Positions 52,319 to 64,000 of a DNA stretch of 64,000 nucleotides are shown here, piece after piece. Each line of letters starts with the position of its first letter. Positions within the stretch are counted from its first letter, which is position 1. The stretch is from Lachnospiraceae bacterium (GTDB lineage Bacteria > Bacillota > Clostridia > Lachnospirales > Lachnospiraceae). Below the pieces are notes generated by a model that was given only the letters and a program-made list of their open reading frames with translations, did no database searches and was not told the origin of the DNA. The stretch is from positions 25,977-89,976 of the forward strand of contig JAAWEK010000020.1 in the NCBI GenBank assembly GCA_022794265.1. The letters run 5' to 3'. A program made the translations under genes and the position numbers.

Positions 52319-53695
52319 ATGTTAGAAATTTTAAAAAGCAAATGGAATGAAATATTAGATTATATCAAACATGAATACGATATTTCAGATGTTTCTTTTG
52401 AAACATGGCTCGTTCCGCTAGAGTTATGTTCCGTAAAAGATAGTATTATTTATATTATTGTAGAAGAAAATATCGGTGTCGCTTACATGAATAAACGATT
52501 CAGTAAATATTTCAAAGTAACGATTGCTGAATTTCTTGGTGAACCATATGAAATCTGCTTTATATCCAGGGAAGAAGCAAAAAATCAATCCGATCATAAA
52601 AAGATTGATTCAACTTTAAATATGAAATCTGATAATCCTGCTTTAAATTCAAGAATACTGGAAGCAAATTTAAATCCAAGATATACATTTGATACCTTTG
52701 TAGTCGGTGGAAGCAATAATTTCGCACAGGCATATGCATTAAAAGTTGCAGAAGCGCCGGGAGAAATTTGCAATCCTCTGTTTTTATACGGAGGTGTTGG
52801 TCTTGGAAAAACACACTTAATGCATTCCATTGCCCATTACATATTAGAGCACAACGAAAATGCAAAAGTTCTCTATGTAACAAGTGAAACTTTTACAAAT
52901 GAACTAATCAATGTAATCCGTAATGAAAATCAGAATGCAGTTATGGAATTTAGAAATAAATACCGTAATATTGATGTACTTCTAATAGATGATATTCAGT
53001 TTATAATAGGAAAAGAACGATGTCAGGAAGAATTTTTCCATACATTTAACGACCTATATGGTGCTAAAAAACAGATTGTTATTTCATCAGATAAACCACC
53101 AAAAGATATGACAACACTGGAGGAGCGGCTTCGTTCCCGTTTTGACTGGGGTTTGTCCGTTGATATTTCATCTCCGGAGTATGAAACCCGTATGGCAATC
53201 TTACAAAAAAAAGCGGAACTGGAAGGATATGATATTGATAATGAAATTCTTCAATACATAGCAAATAATATTGTCAGCAATATCAGGGAATTAGAAGGTG
53301 CCCTAACAAAGGTTGTAGCATACTCTAAAATCTCACCGCTGAAAATGGACATAGAATTAGCTAAAGAAGTACTGAAAGATTCCATCTCTCCGAATGCTAA
53401 CAATGAAATTACCAGCCAGCTTATCATTCAGATTGTTGCGGAACACTTCAATATTGCAGCTACAGACTTAACTTCTAAGAAAAAAAGCCAGAATATCGTA
53501 ATCCCGAGGCAGATTGTAATGTATCTCTGCCGTGAATTAACTGAAGATTCCTTTTCGGCTATCGGACAACTTCTTGGTGGTAAAGACCATTCAACTGTAA
53601 TGCACGGTTATGAAAAAGTAGTGTCTTTAATAAGTACAAACGACCAGATTAAGAATGCAGTTGAAGTGCTTAAGAAAAAACTTTTACCAAACTGA
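52319..53695 (+). CDS. dnaA: Chromosomal replication initiator DnaA
   Basis: 458 residues from ATG at 52319, matching the family start M-L-E-I-L-K; the nearest SD-like AAAGG is 12 bases away, and an upstream ATG (52277) has none. Domain I, a short linker, then AAA+ with G-G-V-G-L-G-K-T-H-L-M-H and D-V-L-L-I-D-D-I-Q, and the C-terminal DnaA-box HTH with G-G-K-D-H-S-T-V-M-H-G. Initiates replication at the flanking origin. Confidence 0.97.
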   Translation: MLEILKSKWNEILDYIKHEYDISDVSFETWLVPLELCSVKDSIIYIIVEENIGVAYMNKRFSKYFKVTIAEFLGEPYEICFISREEAKNQSDHKKIDSTLNMKSDNPALNSRILEANLNPRYTFDTFVVGGSNNFAQAYALKVAEAPGEICNPLFLYGGVGLGKTHLMHSIAHYILEHNENAKVLYVTSETFTNELINVIRNENQNAVMEFRNKYRNIDVLLIDDIQFIIGKERCQEEFFHTFNDLYGAKKQIVISSDKPPKDMTTLEERLRSRFDWGLSVDISSPEYETRMAILQKKAELEGYDIDNEILQYIANNIVSNIRELEGALTKVVAYSKISPLKMDIELAKEVLKDSISPNANNEITSQLIIQIVAEHFNIAATDLTSKKKSQNIVIPRQIVMYLCRELTEDSFSAIGQLLGGKDHSTVMHGYEKVVSLISTNDQIKNAVEVLKKKLLPN

Positions 53696-54007
53696 TAATT
53701 TTACTATTTTCTTATTAATATATAAATCCTGTTTACATGAACTGGTTAATAAATCTTTTTATGTATATAAACTGTTTATAAAAGGTGAATTTGATGTGAA
53801 TAAATTTTAAGCAATATCTGACTTGTTAAAAAACACGAACTTGTCCATATCAAAATAACAGTTGTTAAACAAGCTTATCCATTTTTAGAATTCTTTTATT
53901 TAAAGGGTTTGAACCACATTTCAACAAATTCACACCCCTTATTACTACTACTATTAAATCTTTTATATTTATTTTATATGTTTTCTGCGGAAAGGAGTTT
54001 TTCACAC
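53696..54007. other. oriC: oriC, right part: intergenic region with DnaA-trio repeats
   Basis: 312 bp without a gene. At 53939-53956 six adjacent triplets read TTA-TTA-CTA-CTA-CTA-TTA, whose complement read 3' to 5' is the [G/A]AT repeat called DnaA-trio. A GC-richer CACACCCC lies right before it, where a DnaA box and spacer are expected. A one-sided TTATCCATT (53875) is the nearest box-like word. An AT-rich unwinding stretch follows to the dnaN ribosome-binding site. The layout matches the B. subtilis unwinding region between dnaA and dnaN. Confidence 0.7.
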
Positions 54008-55105
54008 ATGAAACTTATTTTTAAAAAATCGGATTTAGCAGGAGCTGTTAATATAGTATTAAAAGCCGTTCCTTCTAAAACAACCATGACAATATTGGAA
54101 TGTATACTGATCGATGCAACTACAAATGAGATAAAATTTACGGCTAACGATATGGAACTTGGTATTGAAACCATAGTAAACGGAGAGATAATAGAAAAAG
54201 GACAGATTGCAATAGAAGCAAAGATATTTTCCGATATTGTAAGAAAACTTCCTGACAGTGAAATCATTATTGAAACAGACAATAATTATCAGATGGTCAT
54301 TACCAGTGAAAAAGCAAAATTTGTTATTCCCGGTAAAAGCGGAGAAGATTTTTCGTATCTTCCGTTGATTGAAAAAGATAAGTTTATCTTTTTATCTCAG
54401 TTTACTTTAAAAGAAACTATAAGACAGACTATCTTTTCCATTGCTGATAATGATAACAATAAGATAATGACAGGCGAACTTTTTGAGATCAAAGGTAATG
54501 AATTAAAGGTAGTATCTTTGGATGGACATAGAATTTCCATTCGTAAAATTGAATTAAAGGATTCTTTTGATGATATTAGCGTGATTGTACCAGGGAAAAC
54601 ACTAAATGAAATCTGTAAGATTTTGACTGGAGGTAATGATGATGAAGTAAGAATTTTCTTTACATCCAATCATATCGTATTCGAATTTGATAAAACGGTG
54701 GTTGTATCCCGGCTTATCGAAGGAGAATATTTTAAGATAAATCAGATGCTTTCTTCTGATTATGAAACAAAAATAAATGTAAATAAAAGAGAATTTTTGG
54801 AATGTATTGACAGAGCCACACTTTTGATTAAAGAAGGAGATAAGCGTCCGATTGTTATTAATATTCAGGATGGGGAACTGGAATTAAAAATTAATTCCAT
54901 GATGGGATCCATGAATGAAAATATTATTATATCCAAAGAGGGCAAAGATATTGTAATTGGATTTAATCCAAGGTTTTTATTGGATGCTTTAAGAGTTATT
55001 GATGATGAGGAAATTACGATTTACCTATTGAACTCAAAAGCACCTTGTTTTATTAGAAATGAGGAACAGTCATATATTTATCTGATCTTGCCAGTTAACT
55101 TGTAA
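54008..55105 (+). CDS. dnaN: DNA polymerase III beta subunit (sliding clamp)
   Basis: 365 residues from ATG at 54008 (AAGGAG 10 bases upstream; the frame opens 33 codons earlier inside oriC). The start M-K-L-I-F-K-K-S-D-L and the repeated three-domain pattern, including D-G-H-R-I-S-I-R and F-N-P-R-F-L-L-D-A-L, identify the clamp. The clamp end I-Y-L-I-L-P-V-N-L differs from the commonest P-M-R-L ending but fits the family fold. Confidence 0.97.
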   Translation: MKLIFKKSDLAGAVNIVLKAVPSKTTMTILECILIDATTNEIKFTANDMELGIETIVNGEIIEKGQIAIEAKIFSDIVRKLPDSEIIIETDNNYQMVITSEKAKFVIPGKSGEDFSYLPLIEKDKFIFLSQFTLKETIRQTIFSIADNDNNKIMTGELFEIKGNELKVVSLDGHRISIRKIELKDSFDDISVIVPGKTLNEICKILTGGNDDEVRIFFTSNHIVFEFDKTVVVSRLIEGEYFKINQMLSSDYETKINVNKREFLECIDRATLLIKEGDKRPIVINIQDGELELKINSMMGSMNENIIISKEGKDIVIGFNPRFLLDALRVIDDEEITIYLLNSKAPCFIRNEEQSYIYLILPVNL

Positions 55106-55146
55106 TAATATAATAATTACACTCAGGTGTAGAATTGAGGAAGCAT

Positions 55147-55359
55147 ATGCAGACAATTTTTTTAAGAGACGAATTTATTAAATTAGGCCAGGTATTAAAA
55201 GCAGCGGGACTGGTAGATTCCGGTGTGGAGGCTAAAATTGTAATTATTAATGGTGAAGTGAAGGTAAACGGCGAAACTGAGACCAGACGGGGCCGGAAAT
55301 TATTTGATGGCGATATTGTTTCTTATAATGACAATGAGATTAAAATTTCTAAAAATTAG
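55147..55359 (+). CDS. yaaA: S4-domain RNA-binding protein YaaA
   Basis: 70 residues from ATG at 55147 (GAGGA 5 bases upstream). Small S4 fold with F-I-K-L-G-Q-V-L-K, V-D-S-G-V-E-A-K, and G-R-K-L-F-D-G-D. It sits between dnaN and recF as in Bacillus, where it is linked to 50S assembly. Confidence 0.92.
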   Translation: MQTIFLRDEFIKLGQVLKAAGLVDSGVEAKIVIINGEVKVNGETETRRGRKLFDGDIVSYNDNEIKISKN

Positions 55360-55380
55360 ATTTTATAACAGGTGCAGTCA

Positions 55381-58421
<3,041 letters not shown>

Positions 58422-58484
58422 TTATTTTGTCAGTAAAAGATTTTAATTGCTTTAACAAAATATAAGGAAAGGTTGTAATGTAGA

Positions 58485-61070
58485 ATGGACGAAAAAGAAT
58501 CGAAAGAAATTCACGATTTAGACCAGCTTCACGAATTCGATAAAATTCAGGAAGTTGATTTAAAGAAAACCATGGAAAAATCATATATTGATTATGCCAT
58601 GAGTGTTATAGCAGCCAGAGCATTACCAGATGTGAGAGACGGACTGAAACCTGTTCAGAGAAGAGTACTGTTCTCAATGATAGAATTAAATAATGGACCG
58701 GACAAACCTCATCGTAAATGTGCGCGTATTGTCGGTGATACAATGGGTAAATATCATCCTCATGGTGATAGTTCTATTTACGGTGCATTAGTAAATATGG
58801 CCCAGCCCTGGTCTACAAGATATATTCTGGTAGATGGACACGGAAACTTTGGTTCTGTAGATGGTGATGGAGCCGCAGCTATGCGTTATACGGAAGCCAG
58901 ACTCAGTAAAATCTCCATGGAACTTCTGGCGGATATTAATAAAAATACTGTAGATTTTATACCAAACTTTGATGAAACGGAAAAGGAGCCTACGGTTCTG
59001 CCTGCCCGTTTTCCGAATCTTCTGGTAAACGGTACCAATGGTATTGCCGTTGGTATGGCTACAAATATACCTCCTCATAATTTAAGGGAGGTTATTAATG
59101 CTGTTGTTAAGATTATTGATAATCGTATAGAAGGAAAAGATAATACGGCAATTGAAGAACTTATGAGTATAGTGAAAGGTCCCGACTTTCCTACCGGCGG
59201 AACCATTCTTGGAACAAGAGGAATAGAAGAAGCTTACCGGACTGGAAGAGGAAAGATTAAAGTAAGGGCTATCACTGATATTGAGCCGATGGAAAATGGA
59301 AAAAACAGGATTGTTGTTTCGGAACTTCCGTTTATGGTTAATAAAGCAAAATTGATTGAAAAAATTGCGGAACTGGTAAAAGATAAGAAAATTGATGGTA
59401 TTACGGATTTAAGGGATGAATCGGATAAAACCGGTATGAGAATCGCTATCGAGCTGAGAAGAGATGCAAATCCGACTATTATTTTAAATCAGTTATATAA
59501 ACATACGCAGCTTCAGGATACATTTGGAGTAATTATGCTTGCTTTGGTCAATAATGAACCAAAGATACTTAATCTGTTTGAAATGCTGAATTATTATTTG
59601 CAGCATCAGGAAGATGTGGTTACCAGACGTACCCAATATGATTTAAATAAAGCGGAAGAAAGAGCACATATATTAGAAGGTTTAATGATTGCTCTTGATA
59701 ATATTGATGAAGTAATCAGAATTATCCGGGGTTCTAAAACCACACAGATTGCAAAAGAAGGTTTGATGGAACGTTTCTCCCTGACCGAGGTACAGGCACA
59801 GGCTATTGTAGATATGCGTCTGCGTGCGTTAACAGGTTTGGAACGGGAAAAACTGGAGGCGGAATATAAGGAACTGATGGTAAAAATTGCTGAATTAAAA
59901 GCAATACTGGCAGATGAAAATAAGCTGCTGGCAGTCATAAAAGAAGAAATTATGGTTATCGCCAACAAATATGGTGATGACAGAAGGACTTCCATTGGAT
60001 ATGATGAATTTGATATTTCCATGGAAGACCTGATACCAGATGAGAATACCGTTATTGCCAGAACAAATTTAGGATATATCAAAAGAATGACCGTAGATAA
60101 TTTCAAAAGTCAGAATCGTGGCGGTAAAGGCATAAAAGGTATGCAGACCATAGAAGAAGATTATATCGTTGATTTATTAATGACATCAACCCATCATTAT
60201 ATTATGTTTTTTACTAATAAGGGTAGAACTTACCGGTTAAAGGCATATGAAATACCGGAAGCAGGAAGAAGTGCCAGAGGAGTTGCCATTATCAATCTGA
60301 TTCAGCTTCTTCCAGGTGAAAAAATTACCGCTATTATTCCGATAAAGAATTATGATGAAAAAAAATACTTATTTATGGCTACAAAAAACGGTATTGTTAA
60401 GAAGACACCTGTTGTGGAATTCAGTAATATTCGTAAAAATGGAATACAGTCCATTAATCTTCGGGATGATGATGAATTGATAGAAGTGAAGACATCCAAT
60501 GCCAGCCGGGAAATTTTTCTTGTTACAAAATATGGTTATTGTATTCGGTTTCATGAAAATGACGTCAGAAAAACAGGCAGGACATCCATGGGTGTAATTG
60601 GCATGAACTTGGAGCCGGGAGATGAAGTTGTGGCAATGCAGATGAATACCCAGGGAGACTGCTTACTGATTGTTTCCGAAAATGGTTTGGGAAAACGTAC
60701 TGCAATCGAAGAATTTAATCTTCAGAAACGTGGCGGTAAAGGTGTCAGATGTTATAAGGTAAATGAAAAGACCGGTTTTGTAATTGGTGTAAAAGCGGTT
60801 AATGAGGACCATGAAGTTATGCTTATAACCAATGAAGGTATTATTATTCAGATTTCAGTATCAAATATATCGAAGATTGGCAGGATCACTTCAGGAGTGA
60901 AGCTCATCGATATTGATACGGAGAGGAATATAAAAGTAGCAAAAATAGCCAAGGTTAGAGATAATCCAAAAGGCGCTGAAGGAGAAACGATTGCATTGAA
61001 GGAATCAGAAGATGAAATGAATGCAGCAGATAATCCGAAAGATGAAATATCGGGAGAGGATAGTCAGTAA
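58485..61070 (+). CDS. gyrA: DNA gyrase subunit A
   Basis: 861 residues. Winged-helix with catalytic Tyr in A-A-M-R-Y-T-E-A-R, quinolone region [10 protein letters not shown], and a C-terminal six-blade wrapping domain with the GyrA box Q-N-R-G-G-K-G-I. The position equivalent to E. coli Asp87 is Gly here, an unusual residue for that site. An acidic tail ends it. Confidence 0.98.
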   Translation: MDEKESKEIHDLDQLHEFDKIQEVDLKKTMEKSYIDYAMSVIAARALPDVRDGLKPVQRRVLFSMIELNNGPDKPHRKCARIVGDTMGKYHPHGDSSIYGALVNMAQPWSTRYILVDGHGNFGSVDGDGAAAMRYTEARLSKISMELLADINKNTVDFIPNFDETEKEPTVLPARFPNLLVNGTNGIAVGMATNIPPHNLREVINAVVKIIDNRIEGKDNTAIEELMSIVKGPDFPTGGTILGTRGIEEAYRTGRGKIKVRAITDIEPMENGKNRIVVSELPFMVNKAKLIEKIAELVKDKKIDGITDLRDESDKTGMRIAIELRRDANPTIILNQLYKHTQLQDTFGVIMLALVNNEPKILNLFEMLNYYLQHQEDVVTRRTQYDLNKAEERAHILEGLMIALDNIDEVIRIIRGSKTTQIAKEGLMERFSLTEVQAQAIVDMRLRALTGLEREKLEAEYKELMVKIAELKAILADENKLLAVIKEEIMVIANKYGDDRRTSIGYDEFDISMEDLIPDENTVIARTNLGYIKRMTVDNFKSQNRGGKGIKGMQTIEEDYIVDLLMTSTHHYIMFFTNKGRTYRLKAYEIPEAGRSARGVAIINLIQLLPGEKITAIIPIKNYDEKKYLFMATKNGIVKKTPVVEFSNIRKNGIQSINLRDDDELIEVKTSNASREIFLVTKYGYCIRFHENDVRKTGRTSMGVIGMNLEPGDEVVAMQMNTQGDCLLIVSENGLGKRTAIEEFNLQKRGGKGVRCYKVNEKTGFVIGVKAVNEDHEVMLITNEGIIIQISVSNISKIGRITSGVKLIDIDTERNIKVAKIAKVRDNPKGAEGETIALKESEDEMNAADNPKDEISGEDSQ

Positions 61071-61075
61071 AAAGG

Positions 61076-61102
61076 AGGCTGTACATTTTGTACAGCCTTT
61101 AT
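61076..61102 (+). terminator. Terminator after gyrA
   Basis: Perfect 10-bp stem (61076-61085 with 61089-61098), 3-nt loop, followed by a short T-rich tract. Confidence 0.75.
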
Positions 61103-61155
61103 TTCCGTTGAGTGTAAGATGAAGTGTAATTGATAAGTTTTTAGAAAGGATTTTT

Positions 61156-62004
61156 GTGAATATGCGAGAATTAAATGTGGAAATTATTACGGAAAATATA
61201 AAGGAAATGTGTATAGAAGCAAATCATTTTTTATCAGATGATATGAAATCATGTTTGAATCAGGCGGTGGATTTAGAAAAGTCAGAACTTGGAAAACAGG
61301 TACTGGATTCATTAAAAGAAAATCTTCAGATTGCAGAAAAGGATATGATTCCAATCTGTCAGGATACAGGAATGGCAATTATTTTTATTCAGGTCGGTCA
61401 GGAAGTTCATTTTACCGGAGGAAATTTAGAAGATGCGATTAACGAAGGAGTCCGGAGAGGGTATGTGGATGGATTTCTCAGAAAATCAGTGGTTAAAGAC
61501 CCGCTGATTAGGGAAAATACAAAAGATAATACACCAGCAATCATCCATTATGAAATTGTGGAAGGAGATAGTGTTACGATTACAGTTGCACCTAAGGGTT
61601 TTGGAAGTGAAAATATGAGCCGGATATTTATGCTGAAGCCGGCGGATGGAATAGAGGGAGTAAAAAATGCAGTGATTACTGCTGTCAGAGATGCGGGACC
61701 AAATGCCTGCCCACCGATGGTAATAGGCGTGGGCATTGGGGGAGACTTTGAAAAATGTGCCATTCTTTCTAAAAAAGCGTTAACCCGTAATGTGAATGAA
61801 CATTCATCCATTCCATATGTAAAAGAACTGGAAGAGGAGTTGTTAAATTCCATTAATCTGTTAAAAATAGGTCCGGGCGGATTAGGTGGCACCAATACTG
61901 CATTTGCCGTTAATATTGAAACATATCCCACACATATTGCGGGTTTGCCTGTTGCAATAAATACATGCTGTCATGTGAACCGACATGTTACAAGAGTAAT
62001 ATAA
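61156..62004 (+). CDS. Fumarate hydratase-type (class I) alpha subunit
   Basis: 282 residues from GTG at 61156 (AAAGGA 5 bases upstream); ATG at 61162 is an alternative. Class I iron-sulfur hydro-lyase alpha chain: I-C-Q-D-T-G-M-A, G-F-G-S-E-N-M-S, A-G-P-N-A-C-P-P, G-I-G-G-D-F-E-K-C-A, and H-I-A-G-L-P-V-A-I-N-T-C-C-H. The Cys residues match the cluster ligands. Substrate could be fumarate/malate or tartrate. Confidence 0.93.
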   Translation: MNMRELNVEIITENIKEMCIEANHFLSDDMKSCLNQAVDLEKSELGKQVLDSLKENLQIAEKDMIPICQDTGMAIIFIQVGQEVHFTGGNLEDAINEGVRRGYVDGFLRKSVVKDPLIRENTKDNTPAIIHYEIVEGDSVTITVAPKGFGSENMSRIFMLKPADGIEGVKNAVITAVRDAGPNACPPMVIGVGIGGDFEKCAILSKKALTRNVNEHSSIPYVKELEEELLNSINLLKIGPGGLGGTNTAFAVNIETYPTHIAGLPVAINTCCHVNRHVTRVI

Positions 62005-62057
62005 TAAAGAGGAAAGGATAAATTACAAGTATTTTTGCTTGAACTTTGGTATAAAAT

Positions 62058-62594
62058 ATGAATAAATATATTAATGCTCCATTGATTGAGGATGAAATTA
62101 AAGAACTAAGATCTGGTGACTATGTTTATATAACTGGAACCATATATACAGCCAGAGATGCTGCGCATAAAAGAATATATGAAGCAATTCAGAAAAATGA
62201 ACCGCTTCCAATAAATCTTAAAGACAATGTTATTTATTATATGGGACCTTCACCAGCAAGGGAGGGCAGACCTATTGGTTCTGCCGGACCAACGACAGCC
62301 AGCAGAATGGATAAATATACGCCGGCTATATTAAATCTTGGTTTGAAAGGCATGATAGGAAAAGGCAGGAGAAGTGAAGAAGTCAGAGAGTCAATTGTTG
62401 AAAACGGCGCAGTTTATTTTGCTGCGGTAGGAGGAGCCGGAGCATTGTTATCAAAAAGCATTATAAAAAGCGAAGTTATAGCATATGACGATTTAGGAAC
62501 GGAAGCAGTCAGAAAACTGGAAGTTGAGAATTTTCCGGTTATAGTTATTATTGATTCTTTAGGAAATAATTTATATGAAATGGTGTTGAAATAA
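62058..62594 (+). CDS. Fumarate hydratase-type (class I) beta subunit
   Basis: 178 residues. G-D-Y-V-Y-I-T-G-T-I-Y-T-A-R-D-A-A-H-K-R, M-G-P-S-P-A, G-S-A-G-P-T-T-A-S-R-M-D, G-K-G-R-R and D-D-L-G-T-E-A. It completes the heterodimer with the gene 53 bp upstream. Confidence 0.95.
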   Translation: MNKYINAPLIEDEIKELRSGDYVYITGTIYTARDAAHKRIYEAIQKNEPLPINLKDNVIYYMGPSPAREGRPIGSAGPTTASRMDKYTPAILNLGLKGMIGKGRRSEEVRESIVENGAVYFAAVGGAGALLSKSIIKSEVIAYDDLGTEAVRKLEVENFPVIVIIDSLGNNLYEMVLK

Positions 62595-62595
62595 T

Positions 62596-63315
62596 ATGGA
62601 AAGAATAATTTTATTAATTTTGAAAAAAATTTTTATTGTACCATATTGGTATTTACAGATTATTTGGTGTGCAAAGAGTAGAAAAATGAGCAATGAGAGA
62701 AAATATGAAATTATAAGAAAAATTGTTATGGGAGTTAATCAGGCAGGAAATGTAAATATAACTTGCAGAGGTGTGGAAAACCTGCCGGATAAAAACGGAT
62801 ATATTATGTTTCCGAATCATCAGGGATTATTTGATGTTCTTGCAGTAATTGAATGTAATCCGACCCCTTTTACTGTAGTAATAAAGGAGGAAGCAGAGAA
62901 GAATTTATTTTTAAAAAGAATTATTCAGGCACTAAAAGCCCAGGTAATCCGGCGGGGAGATATCAGACAATCTATGAAGGTGATTATGCAGGTTACAAAA
63001 GAAGTTCAGGAGGGAAGAAATTATCTTATATTTGCAGAGGGAACCAGAAGTAAAAAAGGGAATGAATTATTAAATTTTAAAGGAGGCAGTTTTAAAAGTG
63101 CATTTAATGCTAAATGTCCCATTGTACCTGTTTCGGTTATAGATTCTTATAAAGTATTTGATACTCATTCGATAAAAAAAACAGATATGGAGATACATTT
63201 TTTAAAGCCAATACAATATGAAGAATATAAAGACATGAAAACAACGGAAATTGCAGAGATTGTGAAAAATATGATACAGAAGGATATTTTAATCAAAGGT
63301 GGAGAGGAGCTATAA
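62596..63315 (+). CDS. plsC: 1-acyl-sn-glycerol-3-phosphate acyltransferase
   Basis: 239 residues. N-terminal hydrophobic segment, then the acyltransferase box N-H-Q-G-L-F-D (HX4D), F-A-E-G-T-R-S and C-P-I-V-P-V-S-V. It converts lysophosphatidic to phosphatidic acid. One base separates it from the beta-subunit stop, so it is cotranscribed. Confidence 0.92.
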   Translation: MERIILLILKKIFIVPYWYLQIIWCAKSRKMSNERKYEIIRKIVMGVNQAGNVNITCRGVENLPDKNGYIMFPNHQGLFDVLAVIECNPTPFTVVIKEEAEKNLFLKRIIQALKAQVIRRGDIRQSMKVIMQVTKEVQEGRNYLIFAEGTRSKKGNELLNFKGGSFKSAFNAKCPIVPVSVIDSYKVFDTHSIKKTDMEIHFLKPIQYEEYKDMKTTEIAEIVKNMIQKDILIKGGEEL

Positions 63316-63377
63316 TGATTATGCATATACATTTATTAGATATGACAAAGTTAATAAAAAATGAAATAAAAAAGTAA

Positions 63378-63406
63378 TTGACAAAATTTTGCTAATAGAT
63401 TATAAT
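63378..63406 (+). promoter_or_regulatory. Full-consensus promoter upstream of tRNA-Ser
   Basis: TTGACA (63378-63383), exact 17-bp spacer, TATAAT (63401-63406). It drives tRNA-Ser and may read on into the rRNA operon. Confidence 0.85.
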
Positions 63407-63485
63407 ACTCTTTGCGTTACAGAAAAAAGTATTTAAATTTTCTGGAATATAATTAAATATGGATTTACAAAATTCAGACAAGTAT

Positions 63486-63573
63486 GGAGAAATACTCAAG
63501 AGGCTGAAGAGGCGCCCCTGCTAAGGGTGTAGGTCGTTTACGCGGCGCGAGGGTTCAAATCCCTCTTTCTCCG
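63486..63573 (+). tRNA. tRNA-Ser (anticodon GCT)
   Basis: 88 nt with a long variable arm. Acceptor GGAGAAA/TTTCTCC, discriminator G, anticodon loop CTGCTAA giving GCT, T-arm GGTTCAAATCC. No encoded CCA. Confidence 0.95.
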
Positions 63574-63630
63574 TTTCTTTTTTTGACATTAATATAAAAA
63601 TAAAATTAATGAAAAAAAAGAAAAAAACTG

Positions 63631-63659
63631 TTGACAAAGAATAAACAGTGTGTTAAACT
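63631..63659 (+). promoter_or_regulatory. rRNA operon promoter
   Basis: TTGACA (63631-63636), 17-bp spacer, TAAACT (63654-63659), about 265 bp before the 16S 5' end. Confidence 0.7.
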
Positions 63660-63925
63660 ATCAAAGTTGCCGCTGAGATGTAAAGTTTGAGAGAGTTCTT
63701 AAATAATACAAACAAAGTGCAACAGTTGATACCAGAGAAATCTGGGACAAGAAGTGAACATTGAAAACTAAACAGTATCAACCATCCCTGAAAAATTCCA
63801 AATTTTTCAAGATGTAAGACATCAAATGCGAACACTGTCGGAAGACAGTATCCAAAAAAAACAGCAGAACACATGAAGATGTGTCGGATAAGAATGGCTA
63901 ACGTCGTTCTGGATCCGGGAAAACT
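63660..63925 (+). other. rRNA leader region
   Basis: No gene. It holds a short hairpin (ACTGTC GGAA GACAGT, about 63834-63849) and other pairing segments that may belong to the RNase III processing stem with the 16S 3' flank, which is outside the window. The TGAACATTGAAAACTAAAC-like block is common in Firmicutes rRNA leaders. Confidence 0.5.

Positions 63926-64000
<75 letters not shown>

Noticed and set aside
63316-63377. Short ORF after plsC starting near 63315
   Set aside because: Only about 20 codons before a stop and no homology pattern; treated as plain intergenic DNA.
63653-63874. 73-codon minus-strand frame
   Set aside because: It lies in the rRNA leader, antisense to rrn transcription, with no ribosome-binding site.

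Overview
The window is a low-GC, monoderm Firmicutes chromosome segment spanning the replication origin. Family-level assignment to Lachnospiraceae (Clostridia) is an inference. It rests on the 5' end of the 16S gene, a V/A-type ATPase operon, the Lachnospiraceae-type DUF3881 and DUF4446 proteins, a multi-module surface starch-binding protein, and the gene order rpmH-rnpA-yidD-yidC-khpB-mnmE-mnmG-rsmG-parA-parB.

Layout. 1-9.9 kb: leftward genes for a truncated cache-domain sensor, a starch-binding wall protein, an EAL phosphodiesterase, YbaK, a PIN-like protein, a small membrane-anchored protein, and an isochorismatase-Nudix fusion. 10.06-10.28 kb: two tandem identical tRNA-Lys genes. 10.24-19.07 kb: an 8.7-kb filamentous-phage (inovirus-type) prophage in the second tRNA-Lys. 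It has a 94-bp att repeat, integrase, Rep, Zot/pI, pVI-like and pIII-like proteins, two coat-like miniproteins, a probable ssDNA-binding protein, a repressor, and a hairpin-rich intergenic region. 19.2-21.7 kb: AI-2E-family permease, thioredoxin, a tiny Cys-rich protein, TrmB. 21.9-30.6 kb: V/A-type ATPase operon. 30.7-33.0 kb: DD-carboxypeptidase and a degenerate tyrosine recombinase. 33.0-42.99 kb: leftward exonuclease, membrane coiled-coil protein, reductase-family protein, tRNA-Arg, DUF3881, a giant TPR-GGDEF protein, DUF4446, ParB, ParA. 43.1-51.75 kb: two parS sites, a DegS-like protein without the phosphoacceptor His, then rsmG to rpmH. 51.8-54.0 kb: bipartite oriC around dnaA. 54.0-61.1 kb: dnaN, yaaA, recF, gyrB, gyrA. 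61.2-63.3 kb: two-subunit fumarase and PlsC. 63.4-64.0 kb: tRNA-Ser and the start of an rRNA operon.

Genes on each side of oriC are mostly transcribed away from it. ParA, ParB and two perfect parS sites sit within 9 kb of the DnaA boxes, so the segregation and initiation machinery are clustered. The prophage is the main accessory element and looks complete for a Gram-positive filamentous phage: it has no outer-membrane secretin, as expected for a one-membrane host. Functional names come from motif recognition alone; no database search was possible.
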